Of a stretch of DNA of 64,000 nt, positions 44,872 to 56,293 are shown one piece after another; within the stretch, counting starts at the first letter, position 1; each line of letters opens with the position of its first letter. The position numbers were made by a program, and so were the translations under genes. The stretch is from Candidatus Photodesmus katoptron Akat1 (GTDB lineage Bacteria; Pseudomonadota; Gammaproteobacteria; Enterobacterales; Vibrionaceae). Location: positions 62,001 to 126,000 of the forward strand of contig NZ_AMSD01000002.1 of the NCBI RefSeq assembly GCF_000478685.1, read 5' to 3'. The notes under the pieces are model-generated. The model searched no databases. It had not been told where the DNA came from and worked only from the letters and a program-made list of their open reading frames with translations.

Positions 44872-44895
44872 AAACGCAAAATTAAACGCAAAATT
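44872..44895. repeat. Perfect 12-bp tandem duplication
   Basis: AAACGCAAAATT occurs twice in a row (44872-44883, 44884-44895) in the 290-bp gap between brnQ and the exonuclease gene. An 11-base AAAACGCAAAA also occurs at 30067-30077, between dsbA and the TIGR03503 gene. A role is not evident; replication slippage is the simplest origin. Confidence 0.6.
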
Positions 44896-45026
44896 AGATG
44901 CATAAAACTATATCTATTTTAGATTACGATATTTAATTTTTAGTTTTTTTTGATGTGTTTATCAATATCTTTTTTTGTTGCATAAAAAACTATTAGTTCG
45001 AATATAAACAATAATAAAATTGCTTG

Positions 45027-45929
45027 CTAATCTTTAAAGCGATTTCTAGAATTTTTATATTCATAATGCGCGTGCTTTGAACCAAGATTATATAGTCTAT
45101 CTAGATATTTTTTTTCTTTTATTAGTTCTTTTTCAGGAATTTCACGATACCAATGATTTTTTATTTTATTGATTCGAGTATTCCAACGATATCCTCGTTC
45201 TTTAAGAGAGTCTTTTACAGAAAAAGGAGCACCAAATGCTCGAACTACAATCGTTTTTTGTTTTGATTTGGAAAGCAAATTTAACAGAGATTCTGGCAAT
45301 AAATGAAATAACCAAACCATAGATAAACAATCATTAACTGCTCTATGACCGTCATAGAACCAGCCAAGACGTAGTAATAAGTGCTCTAATTTATAACTTT
45401 CAAATCCTAAAGTTTTCCAATCAACTTCATTAGCTGAACAAGCCCATGAAAAATTTTTTAATTTTGTAAAGCGCTTTTCAAAGAATGGACGATCAAATTG
45501 AGCATTATGAGCTACTATCATCGGGTCATTGTCCAGCCAACTAGCCACTAATTGATCATCAATAAATTTTCCATGCAGCATTTCATCTGTAATTCCTGTC
45601 AACCGTTTGACAAATTTAGAAAGAGGATTAGTAGGTTCTTCATAGAGGTTTATAACATCCAAAATAGACACAATGCAACCTTGTGATGGACTATACAAAC
45701 TTCTTACCATACCCAACTCAATTATAGTATCATTTTTTTCAGAAAGACCAGTAGTTTCTGTATCTAAAAAAACAATAGGTAATTCATCTCCAATTGGTGA
45801 CGATAGCTGTAATGGCCAAGTTTGTTCTGCTTTAGTTAAAGAAATACGTTCAATTAGTTGAAAATCATCAGGTCGAGTTAAGATTTCTGTAATTCGCTCT
45901 AAAGGAAATATTGCACGTTCTTTTTTCAT
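45027..45929 (-). CDS. DEDDh 3'-5' exonuclease (DnaQ-like)
   Basis: 300 residues. Exo I FLDTETTGLSEKNDTIIELG, Exo II MIVAHNAQFDRPFFEKRF and Exo III GHRAVNDCLSMVWLF give all DEDDh catalytic residues. The C-terminal part (RAFGAPFSVKDSLKERGYRW, WYREIPEKELIKEKKYLDRLY) is a separate small domain found in stand-alone exonucleases of Vibrio and some plasmids. It is not the replicase epsilon subunit, which is dnaQ at 31.5-32.2 kb. It might contribute to DNA repair. The precise substrate is unknown. Confidence 0.85.
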   Translation of the reverse strand: MKKERAIFPLERITEILTRPDDFQLIERISLTKAEQTWPLQLSSPIGDELPIVFLDTETTGLSEKNDTIIELGMVRSLYSPSQGCIVSILDVINLYEEPTNPLSKFVKRLTGITDEMLHGKFIDDQLVASWLDNDPMIVAHNAQFDRPFFEKRFTKLKNFSWACSANEVDWKTLGFESYKLEHLLLRLGWFYDGHRAVNDCLSMVWLFHLLPESLLNLLSKSKQKTIVVRAFGAPFSVKDSLKERGYRWNTRINKIKNHWYREIPEKELIKEKKYLDRLYNLGSKHAHYEYKNSRNRFKD

Positions 45930-46032
45930 TTTAATGATCTATTTTTTGGATTATTTTTTCTGATTGATATAAGGTTGCCAGGTTAATATTATCAAGAAAA
46001 ACATTATATGAGTAATTATTACTTTCTTAGAA

Positions 46033-46446
46033 TTATTTAAGAGAACAAATTTGTTGCCAAAGTAAATAGCGTTCTTTCTTATTACCAATGATTTTTTCTA
46101 ATAAAGGTGAAACTAAAGATTTCTTTATAGTGTTTCTAATAGGCGGATGGCCAGCAAACCAAATCCATTTTAGTTGGTTTGCTTCGATATAATTAAAATA
46201 TTCTGGTAAAACATGACAAGCTTCTGATGGATTTAATTGCATGCTTTTTAATACATTTTCAAATAGTTTAGCTGTTTCATTTTCAGGATAAACTGGAGAT
46301 ACTAATAGAAAATTAAAATAAGACGGCAAGGTAATTTGATTTAATTGATAGCCAGATAATTTTTCAGGATGTGCCAAAATCCATTGAGTAATGCCCATTT
46401 CTTTTAGGTAATTAAAATAATTGCTTGATGAAGTATTTTTTTTCAT
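46033..46446 (-). CDS. holD: DNA polymerase III psi subunit
   Basis: 137 residues. The N-terminal LKEMGITQWILAHPEKL and C-terminal ERYLLWQQICSLK match E. coli HolD (LQQLGITQWSLRRPGAL and ARAALWQQICTYE). HolD bridges the clamp loader to HolC (chi), which binds SSB. The protein is fast-evolving, so the identification rests on these end motifs. holC is missing from its usual site next to pepA, leaving psi without a visible partner in this window. It is followed downstream by the exonuclease gene. Confidence 0.85.
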   Translation of the reverse strand: MKKNTSSSNYFNYLKEMGITQWILAHPEKLSGYQLNQITLPSYFNFLLVSPVYPENETAKLFENVLKSMQLNPSEACHVLPEYFNYIEANQLKWIWFAGHPPIRNTIKKSLVSPLLEKIIGNKKERYLLWQQICSLK

Positions 46447-46580
46447 CGTTTAAAAAAACTAGTATATGGTACTGGTAAAAATAATAAGTGTATACTAACA
46501 GTATATGCTTTGTTTAGTTTGTAATTATAACATTTGCTTTAGTTATTTGTTATAAATATGAATATTGTATCATTTTGTTC

Positions 46581-47246
46581 TTAGATAAAATGCGATTGCA
46601 ATATACTAGCAGTAAAGCAGGTTCTCAAATAGAAACCTCTAGGAAATGTTTTGATTAATTTTCCATCAGTACCGTAAGCATTGGTACGTACTTGGCTATT
46701 TGCTGCTTTTGGTCGCAGTTGTAATACTTCGCCATGTCGAGCAGTTATTTGTTCTATTTGACCTAAAGCAATCATGTCAATAATTTCTTCCCAATCAGTT
46801 TTTAGTTGTAATTCTTGTGTTTTTGAAGGAGACCAAAGTATTGGATATCCTATTAAACGTTTGGATAATGGTATTTCGCGTTTACCTTCAACTGGAATCC
46901 ATAGAATTCGTGATATTTTTTTCCGAAGATAGCTTTGTTCCCAGCTAAGTTCATGTACTTGAACTAAAGGCGCGATACATATAGAGGTTGTTTCTAAAGG
47001 TTGGCCTTTATGTCCTATAGGTATGCTTTTAAGTTCAATTCCTAGATGTTCAAAATCTTGTTTTGGTTTATTTCTCGAACAAGCACCTAAATGCCATTCT
47101 AAAAGTTGACCTATCCATCCTTTATCTTTAATTAAGTTTGATGGTACTAGCATATTTGCTTCAATCGCGAGCTCCAAGACAGTAAATCCAGCTATATTTC
47201 TTGCCCTTTCAAATAATTCTTCTTCAGATTTTGGAGTTGTTTTCAT
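46581..47246 (-). CDS. mutH: DNA mismatch repair endonuclease MutH
   Basis: Nicks the unmethylated strand at hemimethylated GATC sites when activated by MutS-MutL. 221 residues with the catalytic D-E-K set in [13 protein letters not shown], and [18 protein letters not shown] before it. Its presence implies Dam methylation and MutSL elsewhere. It is divergent from rppH, as in Vibrio and E. coli. No defects seen. Confidence 0.96.
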   Translation of the reverse strand: MKTTPKSEEELFERARNIAGFTVLELAIEANMLVPSNLIKDKGWIGQLLEWHLGACSRNKPKQDFEHLGIELKSIPIGHKGQPLETTSICIAPLVQVHELSWEQSYLRKKISRILWIPVEGKREIPLSKRLIGYPILWSPSKTQELQLKTDWEEIIDMIALGQIEQITARHGEVLQLRPKAANSQVRTNAYGTDGKLIKTFPRGFYLRTCFTASILQSHFI

Positions 47247-47374
47247 AATATAATTATATCAATAGAGGGTAGGGAAATTATAATAATAAACAATAGATTT
47301 TTTATAGATTTACTCCTATTTTTTAAGATAGCAGATAAATTATTTCAGTTGTAATTTTATTTGAGGTTTGTTTA

Positions 47375-47872
47375 GTGATAGACAATAATGGTTACCGCTT
47401 AAATGTAGGAATTGTAATTTATAATAATCATAGCCAGGTTTGCTGGGCTAAAAGATATAAGCAACATTCGTGGCAGTTTCCTCAAGGTGGAATTCATAAA
47501 GGAGAAACTGCTGAACAGGCAATGTATAGAGAACTTTATGAGGAGCTAGGATTAAAAAAAAGAGATGTAAAAATTGTAGCAAGTAGTCGTTATTGGTTAC
47601 GATATAAACTACCAAAAAGATTGGTAAGATGGAATTCAAAACCTATTTGTATTGGACAAAAACAAAAATGGTTTTTGTTAATTCTCGATTGTGATGAATC
47701 ACGCATTAATATGCAGCTGGGAAATGTTCCTGAATTTGATGGTTGGAGATGGGTAAGTTATTGGTATCCAGTAAGGCAGGTAGTTTCTTTTAAACGAGAT
47801 GTATATCGACGTGCAATGAAAGAATTTTCTAGAATAGCAATGCCTTTTAAAAATAAAAAATACAGTAATTGA
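47375..47872 (+). CDS. rppH: RNA pyrophosphohydrolase
   Basis: Removes pyrophosphate from mRNA 5' ends and starts decay by RNase E. The Nudix box is intact: [23 protein letters not shown] with R-E-x-x-E-E. The start is GTG (47375) with TGAGG upstream; the product begins [17 protein letters not shown]. 165 residues. In Vibrio ptsP follows rppH; here lgt follows directly, so ptsP has been lost. Confidence 0.96.
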   Translation: MIDNNGYRLNVGIVIYNNHSQVCWAKRYKQHSWQFPQGGIHKGETAEQAMYRELYEELGLKKRDVKIVASSRYWLRYKLPKRLVRWNSKPICIGQKQKWFLLILDCDESRINMQLGNVPEFDGWRWVSYWYPVRQVVSFKRDVYRRAMKEFSRIAMPFKNKKYSN

Positions 47873-47992
47873 TAAGAATTTTAATAACTTGATGCTAGTG
47901 CTTTAGATTTTTTTAAAAATACTTTACATTAAGTGCTCTTTTATAAGCTATTTTTAAATTATTACTGCCCAGTAGTAAAGGAAAATTCTTTA

Positions 47993-48796
47993 ATGTATGA
48001 AAGTTTTTTAGTATTTCCTAATCTTGACCCTATATTATTTTCTCTTGGTCCATTTTCGATACGTTGGTATGGATTAATGTACCTAGTTGGTTTTATATTT
48101 GCTATCTGCTTTGCTAAATATCGTGTACGTTGCTTAGATATCGATTGGACTTCTGATCAAATATCTGATCTATTGTTTATTAGTTTTATTTCAGCTATTT
48201 TAGGAGGTCGTATTGGTTATGTTCTATTTTATAAATTTAATTTCTTTCTTAATAATCCTTTATACATTTTTAAAATATGGATGGGAGGAATGTCTTTTCA
48301 TGGTGGTTTATTAGGAGTTATTAGTGCAATATTTTGGTATTCTAAAAAAAATAAATGTAATTTTTGGAGTGTAGCAGATTTTGTTGCTCCACTAGTTCCA
48401 TTTGGTTTAGGAATGGGCCGTATCGGTAATTTTATTAATAGTGAGTTGTGGGGAAGAGTAACTGACGTGCCTTGGGCTATTATTTTTCCCAATGGAGGCA
48501 ATCTCCCTCGCCATCCTTCTCAATTATATGAATTTTTTCTTGAGGGTTTAGTATTATTTTTAATAATCAATTGGTTTACTAAAAAAACACCTCCTGTGGG
48601 TTCTGTATCAGGATTATTTTTAGTAGGATATGCTACATTTCGATTTTTTATTGAATATTTTCGTGAACCTGATGAACATTTAGGTTTATTTTTTGGATAT
48701 ACTACAATGGGACAGATTTTATCTTTACCTATGTTTATTATTGGGATATTAATAATATTGTATTCTTATATATTTTTTAGAAAGCAACAGGTTTAA
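47993..48796 (+). CDS. lgt: Phosphatidylglycerol-prolipoprotein diacylglyceryl transferase
   Basis: First step of lipoprotein maturation, inner membrane. I start at 47993 ([20 protein letters not shown]), where AAGGA is well placed; the frame extends to 47933 without support. Signature segments: [31 protein letters not shown] and [19 protein letters not shown], with [10 protein letters not shown]. 267 residues. The short loop before LPRHPSQ is Vibrio-like, not a deletion. thyA begins 4 bp after the stop. LspA (55.7 kb) acts next in the same pathway. Confidence 0.96.
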   Translation: MYESFLVFPNLDPILFSLGPFSIRWYGLMYLVGFIFAICFAKYRVRCLDIDWTSDQISDLLFISFISAILGGRIGYVLFYKFNFFLNNPLYIFKIWMGGMSFHGGLLGVISAIFWYSKKNKCNFWSVADFVAPLVPFGLGMGRIGNFINSELWGRVTDVPWAIIFPNGGNLPRHPSQLYEFFLEGLVLFLIINWFTKKTPPVGSVSGLFLVGYATFRFFIEYFREPDEHLGLFFGYTTMGQILSLPMFIIGILIILYSYIFFRKQQV

Positions 48797-48800
48797 TTAA

Positions 48801-49649
48801 GTGAAACAGTACTTAGAGCTATGTCAACGTATTGTTGATAATGGTGTTTGGATTATAAATAAACGTACAGGGAAACGTTGTCTTACTGTCATAAATGCAG
48901 ATCTTAGTTATGATGTAGCTAATAATCAATTCCCTCTTGTAACTACTCGAAGAGGTTTTTGGAAACCAGCAATCGCTGAATTAATTGGGTATATCCGTGG
49001 TTATGATAATGCAGAAGATTTTCGAAAATTAGGCACTAAAACTTGGGATGCTAATGCAAATTTAAATAAAGTGTGGTTAAATAGTCCATATCGCAAGGGA
49101 AAAGATGATATGGGTAGGGTATACGGTGTACAAGGACGTAGATGGAAGTATGATGGTGGTTATATTGATCAGATGCGAAATATAGTGAATGATTTATTGC
49201 TAGGAATTGATGATCGTGGAGAGATTCTTTCTTTTTATAATCCTGGTGAATTCCACATGGGATGTTTAAGGCCTTGCATGTATAGTCACCATTTTTCATT
49301 ATTGGGTAATACTTTACATTTAAATAGCACACAACGTTCATGCGATGTCCCAATTGGATTAACATTCAATATGGTCCAGGTATATGCTTTTTTAAAGATT
49401 ATAGCAAAAATTACTAATAAAAAGGCAGGTATGGCATATCATAAAATTGTAAATGCTCACATATATGAAGATCAACTAAAATTAATGAAAGAAATTCAAT
49501 TGAAGCGTATACCCCTAAAACCTGCAACTTTTCACATTAACCAAGATATCAATTCCCTAGAAGATCTAGAAACTTGGGTAACATTAGATGACTTTTGGAT
49601 TAAAGACTATAAGAGTTATGGACCGATCAAATACCCCTTCTCTGTTTGA
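48801..49649 (+). CDS. thyA: Thymidylate synthase
   Basis: Methylates dUMP to dTMP, producing dihydrofolate for FolA (6.3 kb). The start is GTG. The catalytic cysteine is in [13 protein letters not shown] and substrate residues in [16 protein letters not shown] and [13 protein letters not shown]. 282 residues with the insertions [12 protein letters not shown] and [16 protein letters not shown] of the longer Vibrio form (E. coli 264). It is coupled to lgt as in many gammaproteobacteria. Confidence 0.97.
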   Translation: MKQYLELCQRIVDNGVWIINKRTGKRCLTVINADLSYDVANNQFPLVTTRRGFWKPAIAELIGYIRGYDNAEDFRKLGTKTWDANANLNKVWLNSPYRKGKDDMGRVYGVQGRRWKYDGGYIDQMRNIVNDLLLGIDDRGEILSFYNPGEFHMGCLRPCMYSHHFSLLGNTLHLNSTQRSCDVPIGLTFNMVQVYAFLKIIAKITNKKAGMAYHKIVNAHIYEDQLKLMKEIQLKRIPLKPATFHINQDINSLEDLETWVTLDDFWIKDYKSYGPIKYPFSV

Positions 49650-49701
49650 AAAGAAACTGTCTAATTAATTATTAATAATGGACTTTTTAGTATAGAAATA
49701 A

Positions 49702-49968
49702 TTATACTGCCATTAATTTAACTGCAGCTGAAAAACGTGATTTATGACGAGCAGCCTTATTTTTATGAATAAGACCCTTAGTAGCCATTCGATCTAATAT
49801 AGGAATTACCTTAGAAAGTGCAATTTCTGCAGCTTCCTTATTGCCAGTCTTAATAGCAGCAGTAGTTTTTTTAATATGAGTACGCATAAAAGAACGGCGG
49901 CTTGCATTATGGCGACGATGCTTTTCAGATTGAATTGCACGTTTTTTAGCAGATTTATTATTTGCCAA
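49702..49968 (-). CDS. rpsT: 30S ribosomal protein S20
   Basis: Primary 16S-binding protein. The product is read from a TTG at 49968 ([20 protein letters not shown]), 88 residues, with GGAG 9 bases upstream. E. coli rpsT also uses UUG, which is involved in its autoregulation; the start choice here is therefore firm. The longer frame from another TTG at 49983 starts inside the ribosome binding site. It converges on thyA and is divergent from murJ. Confidence 0.97.
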   Translation of the reverse strand: MANNKSAKKRAIQSEKHRRHNASRRSFMRTHIKKTTAAIKTGNKEAAEIALSKVIPILDRMATKGLIHKNKAARHKSRFSAAVKLMAV

Positions 49969-50204
49969 TGTATTAAACTCCAAAAAAACTAGTTTAGGGA
50001 TAAAATATAAAAATGATTTTAATCAATCCTTTTTATCAAACATATTCCAGAGAACTATTCTAACTCCTAGTAGTAGGATAAGTCATCTAGAAATCAACAT
50101 CCGATCATTATATCAGTATTTTAATGTTAGTACTAATACTTTATTTTTTATCATTACATCTATCAGAAAACATAGAATAAAATAAATTTTTATTGAGGTT
50201 TACT

Positions 50205-51767
50205 ATGAGCAAACATCTTTTAAAATCTGGAATTATAGTTAGTACAATGACTTTAATTTCCCGTATATTAGGAGTTATGCGTGATATAGTGATAGCTAGT
50301 TTAGTTGGATCTAGTATGAATGCAGATGTATTTTTTTTTGCTAATAAAATTCCTAACTTTTTACGTCGTTTATTTGCAGAAGGAGCTTTTTCACAAGCTT
50401 TTATCCCTATTTTAACTGAATACTATAAATATAATAATATAAAAAAAACTCGTGAATTAATTTCAGTAACATCCGGAACATTAGGCTTAATTGTTTTAAT
50501 CGTTACGATTTTTGGAGTCTTAGGATCTAGCATATTAACGGCTTTATTTGGAATAGGTTGGTTTATAGATTGGCTAACTGATGGTCCTGAAGCTAAAAAA
50601 TTCGAATTAGCCAATTGTATGCTCAAAATTACTTTTCCTTATCTATGGTTTATTACCTTCGTTGCTTTATCTGGAGCTATTCTTAATACTATGGGGAAAT
50701 TTTCTGTTTCTGCTTTTACTCCAGTTTTTTTAAATGTTATTCTTATAGGATTTGCATGGTTTGTTTCCCCAAATATGGATCAACCTGAAATTGGTTTGGC
50801 AATTGGGATATTTTGTGGTGGACTTTTCCAGTGTTTATTTCAACTTCCTTTTCTTATAAAAGAAAAATTACTTGTTAAACCTAAATGGAATTGGAACTAT
50901 CCAGGTTTAATCCAGATTAGGACTTTAATGATTCCGGCTTTATTTGGAGTATCTGTAAGTCAAATAAATTTATTGTTTGATACTTTAATTGCAAGTTTTT
51001 TATCTACCGGGTCAATTAGTTGGATGTATTATGCAAATCGTTTATTTGAATTTCCATTAGGATTATTTGGTGTTGCTATTGCAACAATTATTTTGCCTAC
51101 TTTATCGAGAAGTTATCTACACTCTCAAAGTAAAATCTTTACTAGTACGGTAGATTGGGGAGTTCGAATGGTAACTTTGTTTGGTGTTCCTGCTATGTTA
51201 GGATTAATGGTTCTTTCTAAGCCTTTGTTAATTGTTTTATTTATGCGCGGAGAATTTACTTTAAATGATGTTCATAATACATCTCTATCACTATTAGCAT
51301 ATTCATCTGGTTTAATTAATTGTATGTTAATTAAAGTATTTGCTTCTGGATATTATAGTAGGCAGAATACTAGAGCACCAGTAAAGTACGGTATAATATC
51401 TATGTTGTTCAATATTATATTAAATTTGATACTTTCTTGGTTTTATGGTTATTTAGGATTAGCAATGTCTACTGCTTTATCCGCTTTTGTCAATATGTTT
51501 CTTTTATATAAAGGATTATATCTGCAAGGTGTTTACCAATTAACAAAACAAACTGTATTCTTAATTTGTAAGATAATCTTGGCTAGCTGTTTTATGGGAA
51601 TAATACTATTTTATCAACTTGATGATATATCAATTTGGTTAACTTTACATATTTTTGATAGAGTAGTTAGTTTATGTATATTGATAATATTAGGTATTTT
51701 TTCTTACTTAGTAAGTATTTTTTTTCTTGGTATACGCTTGAAAGATTTTAAAAGTATAACAACTTAA
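50205..51767 (+). CDS. murJ: Lipid II flippase MurJ
   Basis: Moves lipid II across the inner membrane for peptidoglycan synthesis. Start at ATG 50205 (MSKHLLKSGIIVSTMTLISR) after TGAGGTTT. About 14 TM segments; family motifs SRILGVMRDIVIA, FFFANKIPNFLRRLFAEGAFSQAF split over residues 43-66, and FASGYYSRQNTRAPVKYG. 520 residues, normal. It precedes ribF-ileS-lspA-ispH, the standard gammaproteobacterial cluster. Confidence 0.96.
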   Translation: MSKHLLKSGIIVSTMTLISRILGVMRDIVIASLVGSSMNADVFFFANKIPNFLRRLFAEGAFSQAFIPILTEYYKYNNIKKTRELISVTSGTLGLIVLIVTIFGVLGSSILTALFGIGWFIDWLTDGPEAKKFELANCMLKITFPYLWFITFVALSGAILNTMGKFSVSAFTPVFLNVILIGFAWFVSPNMDQPEIGLAIGIFCGGLFQCLFQLPFLIKEKLLVKPKWNWNYPGLIQIRTLMIPALFGVSVSQINLLFDTLIASFLSTGSISWMYYANRLFEFPLGLFGVAIATIILPTLSRSYLHSQSKIFTSTVDWGVRMVTLFGVPAMLGLMVLSKPLLIVLFMRGEFTLNDVHNTSLSLLAYSSGLINCMLIKVFASGYYSRQNTRAPVKYGIISMLFNIILNLILSWFYGYLGLAMSTALSAFVNMFLLYKGLYLQGVYQLTKQTVFLICKIILASCFMGIILFYQLDDISIWLTLHIFDRVVSLCILIILGIFSYLVSIFFLGIRLKDFKSITT

Positions 51768-51847
51768 AAAATTGATAGAATGTATAATTAGCCTGTATTT
51801 ATGTTGCGCTATTGCTATAATGCTAAACTGAAATAGTAAGGTTTTTA

Positions 51848-52786
51848 ATGGAACTAATCCGAGGTATTAAAAATATTAAAGTGCAACATAAAAGTTGCGT
51901 ATTAACCATAGGTAATTTTGATGGTGTCCATTTGGGACATCGTTATGTTCTAAATCAATTAGTTAAGCATGCAAAAATTTTAAACTTACCTTCAATTGTA
52001 ATGATTTTTGAGCCTCAACCATTAGAATTTTTCTCTGAAAATCAATCCCCTGCTCGATTAACTCGATTTCGAGATAAGTTTATTCAATTGAGTAAATTTG
52101 GGTTGGATTATGTATTGTGTATACATTTTAATAAATATTTTGCAAATTTGTCAGCGGAATCCTTTATCCTTGATTTTTTAGTTTCTAGGTTAGATGTTAA
52201 ACTTTTAATTTTAGGCGATGATTTCTGTTTTGGCAGAGATCGGATGGGAAATTTTTCCATGCTTAAAAAAGCAGGAGAAAATCATGCTTTTCAGGTTATT
52301 AGCACTAAAAGTTTTCATTTTAAATATTCTCGAATCAGTAGCACTTCCATTCGTTCTGCTTTAGCACATGGTAAGCTCAGTCAGGCTAGTCAAATGCTTG
52401 GAAGAAAATATAGCATTAGTGGACGTGTTTCTCATGGCCAAAAGTTAGGTCGTACTATTGGTTTTCCTACAGCTAATATTCCATTAAAACGTTTTGTAGT
52501 TCCTATTTCTGGTGTTTATGTTGTACATGTTTTAGGTTTACGAAAACAAAGTGTTAATGGTGTTGCTAATATAGGAAATAGACCAACTATTAATGCTCTT
52601 TCCCGGCAATTAGAAGTACATATATTTGATTTTTATGACGATTTTTATGGTAATTACTTAGAAGTGTTTTTTTTACATAAGATCAGAAATGAACAAAAAT
52701 TTAGTTCATTTAAATTGCTTAAAAAACAAATAGAATTAGATGCTAAATTAGCTAGAAGTTGGTTTTTTAGCCACTTAACAAGTTAG
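51848..52786 (+). CDS. ribF: Bifunctional riboflavin kinase / FAD synthetase
   Basis: Makes FMN and FAD. The N-terminal FAD synthetase domain has TIGNFDGVHLGHR and the ISSTSIRSALAHG motif near residue 160; the C-terminal riboflavin kinase domain has GRTIGFPTANI, GVANIGNRPTI and LEVHIFDF. 312 residues. FMN and FAD made here serve PdxH, AroC, UbiH, UbiI, NadB and SdhE's target. The start codon follows GTAAGGTTTTTA. Confidence 0.96.
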   Translation: MELIRGIKNIKVQHKSCVLTIGNFDGVHLGHRYVLNQLVKHAKILNLPSIVMIFEPQPLEFFSENQSPARLTRFRDKFIQLSKFGLDYVLCIHFNKYFANLSAESFILDFLVSRLDVKLLILGDDFCFGRDRMGNFSMLKKAGENHAFQVISTKSFHFKYSRISSTSIRSALAHGKLSQASQMLGRKYSISGRVSHGQKLGRTIGFPTANIPLKRFVVPISGVYVVHVLGLRKQSVNGVANIGNRPTINALSRQLEVHIFDFYDDFYGNYLEVFFLHKIRNEQKFSSFKLLKKQIELDAKLARSWFFSHLTS

Positions 52787-52849
52787 TTAATTTATTTATT
52801 TTGATCAATTGATGTCATTTTTATAATTTTTGACAACGGATTAGGATTA

Positions 52850-55690
52850 ATGAGTAATTATAAAGATACCTTGAATTTACCCAAAACAAGGTTTGCAATG
52901 CGTGGAAATCTTGCTAATCGTGAACCAGAAATGCTAAAACGTTGGAATGAAAAAGATCTTTATTCTGAAATTCGTAAAGCGAAAAAAGGGAAAAAATCTT
53001 TTATATTGCATGATGGTCCTCCTTATGCTAATGGCGATATTCATGTCGGTCATGCTCTTAATAAGATTCTTAAAGATATTATTATTAAGTCTAAAACTCT
53101 TTCTGGTTTTGATGCCCCATATATTCCTGGTTGGGATTGTCATGGTTTACCAATTGAATTATTTGTAGAAAAAAAATTAAAAAAGTTAGGTAAAAAAATA
53201 ACTTCAGCTGAATTTCGTAAACAATGTCGTCAATATGCATCTGATCAAATTAATGTGCAAAAAAATAGTTTTAAGCGTCTTGGTATTCTAGGAGATTGGG
53301 ATAATCCATATAAAACAATGGATTTTTCCACTGAAGCAAATATAATTCGTGCATTAGGGAAAATTTCTAAAAACGGTCATGTATTAAAAGGATTTAAACC
53401 AGTTCTTTGGTGTACAAGTTGTCGTTCAGCTCTTGCTGAAGCAGAAGTAGAGTATAAAAATAAAGTATCCTCTTCTGTATATGTTAAATTTTTGGCAGAA
53501 AATGAAGAAAAGCTAATTAAAAAGTTTTCTTTAATAAGACATCATTCTGGTCGAGGTAATATTTCAATTGTTATATGGACGACTACTTTATGGACATTAC
53601 CAGCAAATCGAGCAGTTTGTTTGTGTGCTGAGATAGAATATTCCCTTATTCAAATTGAAGCATATAAAACGCACCCAGCACAGCGTCTCATTATCGCTTC
53701 TGAGCTTTTAATAGAAGTAATGAAGCATTCTAATATCAAACATTTTTATACTCTTGGTATTGTTAAGGGAGAGAGTTTAAAATTTTTTAAGTTTAAGCAT
53801 CCATTTTATAATTTTACTGTTCCTGTTGTATTTGGGAATCATGTCACAATTGATTCGGGTACAGGTATTGTCCATACAGCTCCAGGCCATGGTCAAGAAG
53901 ACTTTATTGTTGCAAAAAATTATAATTTAGAAATTTCAAATCCAGTAGGTTCAGATGGTATTTACTTGCCTGATACTGAGTTATTGGCTGGTCATCATAT
54001 TTTTAAATCAGATAATGTAATTCTCGATATACTAGAAAAACATAACGCACTATTGAGTTATTCTCCTCATAAGCATAGTTATCCACATTGTTGGCGTCAT
54101 AATACACCAATTATTTTTCGGGCAACTAAGCAATGGTTTATTTCAATGGATAAAACTAGCTTGCGTGAAAAAATGCTCCAAGAAATTAAAAATGTTCATT
54201 GGTTACCTAAATGGGGAGAAAATCGTATTGCAGGAATGATTGAAGAGCGCCCGGAGTGGTGTATTTCTCGTCAACGTATTTGGGGAGTTCCAATTGCTTT
54301 TTTTATTCATAAAGAGACAGAAGAGCTCCATCCAAATACTTCTTATTTTATAGAACAAATTGCAAAATTAGTTGAAAAAAATGGTATTCAAGCGTGGTGG
54401 GATCTTGATACTTCAGATTTTTTAACTGTTAACGATGCAAAGAATTATGAAAAAACATTTGATACATTGGATGTTTGGTTTGATTCAGGGGTAACACATT
54501 ATTCTATTATAGATATTCGTGAAGGATATGATAGAAAGAAAGCAGATCTTTATTTAGAAGGTTCTGATCAACATCGTGGTTGGTTCCAATCTTCTTTAAT
54601 TTCATCACTCGCTATGAAAAATAAAGCTCCATATAAGGCTGTTTTAACTCATGGTTTTGTTGTAGATAACCATGGACGTAAAATGTCTAAATCTCTTGGC
54701 AACGTTGTTTCTCCTAAAGATATGATTAATAAGTTAGGTGCCGATATTCTTCGTTTATGGGTTGCGTCAACAGATTATACTGGTTTAGTAACTATTTCTA
54801 ATGAAATTTTAAAGCAATCTTCCGATACCTATCGTCGTATTCGTAATACGGCCCGGTTTTTTTTAGCTAACTTAAATGGTTTTAATCCTGAAACAGATTT
54901 AATTTCTTCAGGTAATATGGTTGCACTTGATCGTTGGGCTGTTGCACGAGTATTTGCTTCACAAAAAGAGATTATTAAAGCTTATGATAAGTATGATATT
55001 CATAGGGTCACTCAATGTTTAATGCATTTTTGTTCTATTGAAATGGGTTCATTTTATTTAGATATCATTAAAGATCGTCAATATACTGCAAAAAGTGGAG
55101 GACATGCTCAAAGAAGTTGTCAAACTACACTGTATTATGCTGTAGAAGCACTCGTTCGTTGGATAGCACCAATCATGTCATTCACGGCTGATGAAATTTG
55201 GAATGAAATGCCTGGTGTACGTGATAAGTTTGTTTTTACTGGTGAATGGTATGAAAAGTTATTTGATCTTTCAGAAGAAGAAGAATTAAATCACGATTTT
55301 TGGGATGAAATTCAGATAGTTCGTTCAGAGGTAAATAAACTGTTAGAGGATGCTCGTAGAAAGAAAATTATTGGTAGTGCATTGCAAGCAGAAATTACCT
55401 TATATACTGATGATTCGTTAGCTAATAGGCTTAATAAACTTAAAAGTGAGTTACGTTTTGTTTTATTAACATCTAAAGCTAAAGTAAAAAATATTGCTGA
55501 AAAAACTGATACTGCTCAAGCAACAGAAGTTGCTAATTTATTTATTAAAGTAGTTAGAACAAAAGCTAAAAAATGTGATCGATGTTGGCATTATGTATCT
55601 GATGTTGGTAGCGTAAAAGGATATGAGAAAATATGTGTTCGCTGTATATCTAATATGCATGGTAAAGGAGAAATTCGTCGATTTGCCTGA
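52850..55690 (+). CDS. ileS: Isoleucyl-tRNA synthetase
   Basis: Class Ia enzyme with editing domain; charges the tRNA-Ile in this window. HIGH motif in [18 protein letters not shown] near residue 65, KMSKS in [14 protein letters not shown], and editing segments [16 protein letters not shown]. The C-terminal zinc finger ([15 protein letters not shown]) is intact. 946 residues, normal. Standard ribF-ileS-lspA order. Confidence 0.98.
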   Translation: MSNYKDTLNLPKTRFAMRGNLANREPEMLKRWNEKDLYSEIRKAKKGKKSFILHDGPPYANGDIHVGHALNKILKDIIIKSKTLSGFDAPYIPGWDCHGLPIELFVEKKLKKLGKKITSAEFRKQCRQYASDQINVQKNSFKRLGILGDWDNPYKTMDFSTEANIIRALGKISKNGHVLKGFKPVLWCTSCRSALAEAEVEYKNKVSSSVYVKFLAENEEKLIKKFSLIRHHSGRGNISIVIWTTTLWTLPANRAVCLCAEIEYSLIQIEAYKTHPAQRLIIASELLIEVMKHSNIKHFYTLGIVKGESLKFFKFKHPFYNFTVPVVFGNHVTIDSGTGIVHTAPGHGQEDFIVAKNYNLEISNPVGSDGIYLPDTELLAGHHIFKSDNVILDILEKHNALLSYSPHKHSYPHCWRHNTPIIFRATKQWFISMDKTSLREKMLQEIKNVHWLPKWGENRIAGMIEERPEWCISRQRIWGVPIAFFIHKETEELHPNTSYFIEQIAKLVEKNGIQAWWDLDTSDFLTVNDAKNYEKTFDTLDVWFDSGVTHYSIIDIREGYDRKKADLYLEGSDQHRGWFQSSLISSLAMKNKAPYKAVLTHGFVVDNHGRKMSKSLGNVVSPKDMINKLGADILRLWVASTDYTGLVTISNEILKQSSDTYRRIRNTARFFLANLNGFNPETDLISSGNMVALDRWAVARVFASQKEIIKAYDKYDIHRVTQCLMHFCSIEMGSFYLDIIKDRQYTAKSGGHAQRSCQTTLYYAVEALVRWIAPIMSFTADEIWNEMPGVRDKFVFTGEWYEKLFDLSEEEELNHDFWDEIQIVRSEVNKLLEDARRKKIIGSALQAEITLYTDDSLANRLNKLKSELRFVLLTSKAKVKNIAEKTDTAQATEVANLFIKVVRTKAKKCDRCWHYVSDVGSVKGYEKICVRCISNMHGKGEIRRFA

Positions 55691-55746
55691 TTAAGACTTT
55701 ATCATTAAAGGTGAAAGTTTTAATTAGAATATTTTTGGAGGAAAGG

Positions 55747-56244
55747 ATGAATCAAGGAAGATTTAGACGAAAACAGTCTGGTATTTCCTGGTTATGTTTG
55801 TCAATTTTAGTATTTCTGGTTGATATTAGTATTAAATTTTTTATCATGGATAATATGGGATATGGTTGGGAAAATCGCGTTGAGATTTTCCCATTTTTTG
55901 ATTTTCTTTATATTCATAATTATGGTGCTGCATTTGGTTTTTTAAGTGATCAAAATGGTTGGCAGCGTTGGTTATTTATTGGTAGTGCTTTAATAATAAT
56001 AATCATATTAATTTATTGGGTAGTTTTTTTTAATCAAAGCAAATGGAATAATATTGCTTATTCATTAATTATTGGCGGTGCATTAGGTAATTTGTTAGAT
56101 CGCTGTATTCATGGTTTTGTAGTGGATTACCTTTATTTTTATTTAGGAAATTACCATTGGCCAGCATTTAATTTTGCTGATTCATGCATTTTTATTGGTG
56201 TTATTATAATAATTTTATTAGATTCTTTTAAGAAAAGTTATTAG
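55747..56244 (+). CDS. lspA: Lipoprotein signal peptidase (signal peptidase II)
   Basis: Cleaves prolipoprotein signals after Lgt action. Start at 55747 ([18 protein letters not shown]) because GGAGGAAAGG directly precedes that ATG. Four TM segments; catalytic aspartates in [18 protein letters not shown] and [12 protein letters not shown]. 165 residues. fkpB, normally between lspA and ispH, is missing; ispH follows after 49 bp. Confidence 0.96.
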   Translation: MNQGRFRRKQSGISWLCLSILVFLVDISIKFFIMDNMGYGWENRVEIFPFFDFLYIHNYGAAFGFLSDQNGWQRWLFIGSALIIIIILIYWVVFFNQSKWNNIAYSLIIGGALGNLLDRCIHGFVVDYLYFYLGNYHWPAFNFADSCIFIGVIIIILLDSFKKSY

Positions 56245-56293
56245 TTACCTTACTATTAAGTTAATTCTCTTTTAAGAAAGGAGAATCATTTAA

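Noticed and set aside
48470-48520. Missing about 25 residues in Lgt relative to E. coli
   Set aside because: The short loop before [10 protein letters not shown] is normal for Vibrio-type Lgt; reading frame and motifs are intact.
49051-49365. 104-codon open frame antisense to thyA
   Set aside because: No family resemblance, lies entirely within the conserved thyA frame, and has no ribosome binding site.
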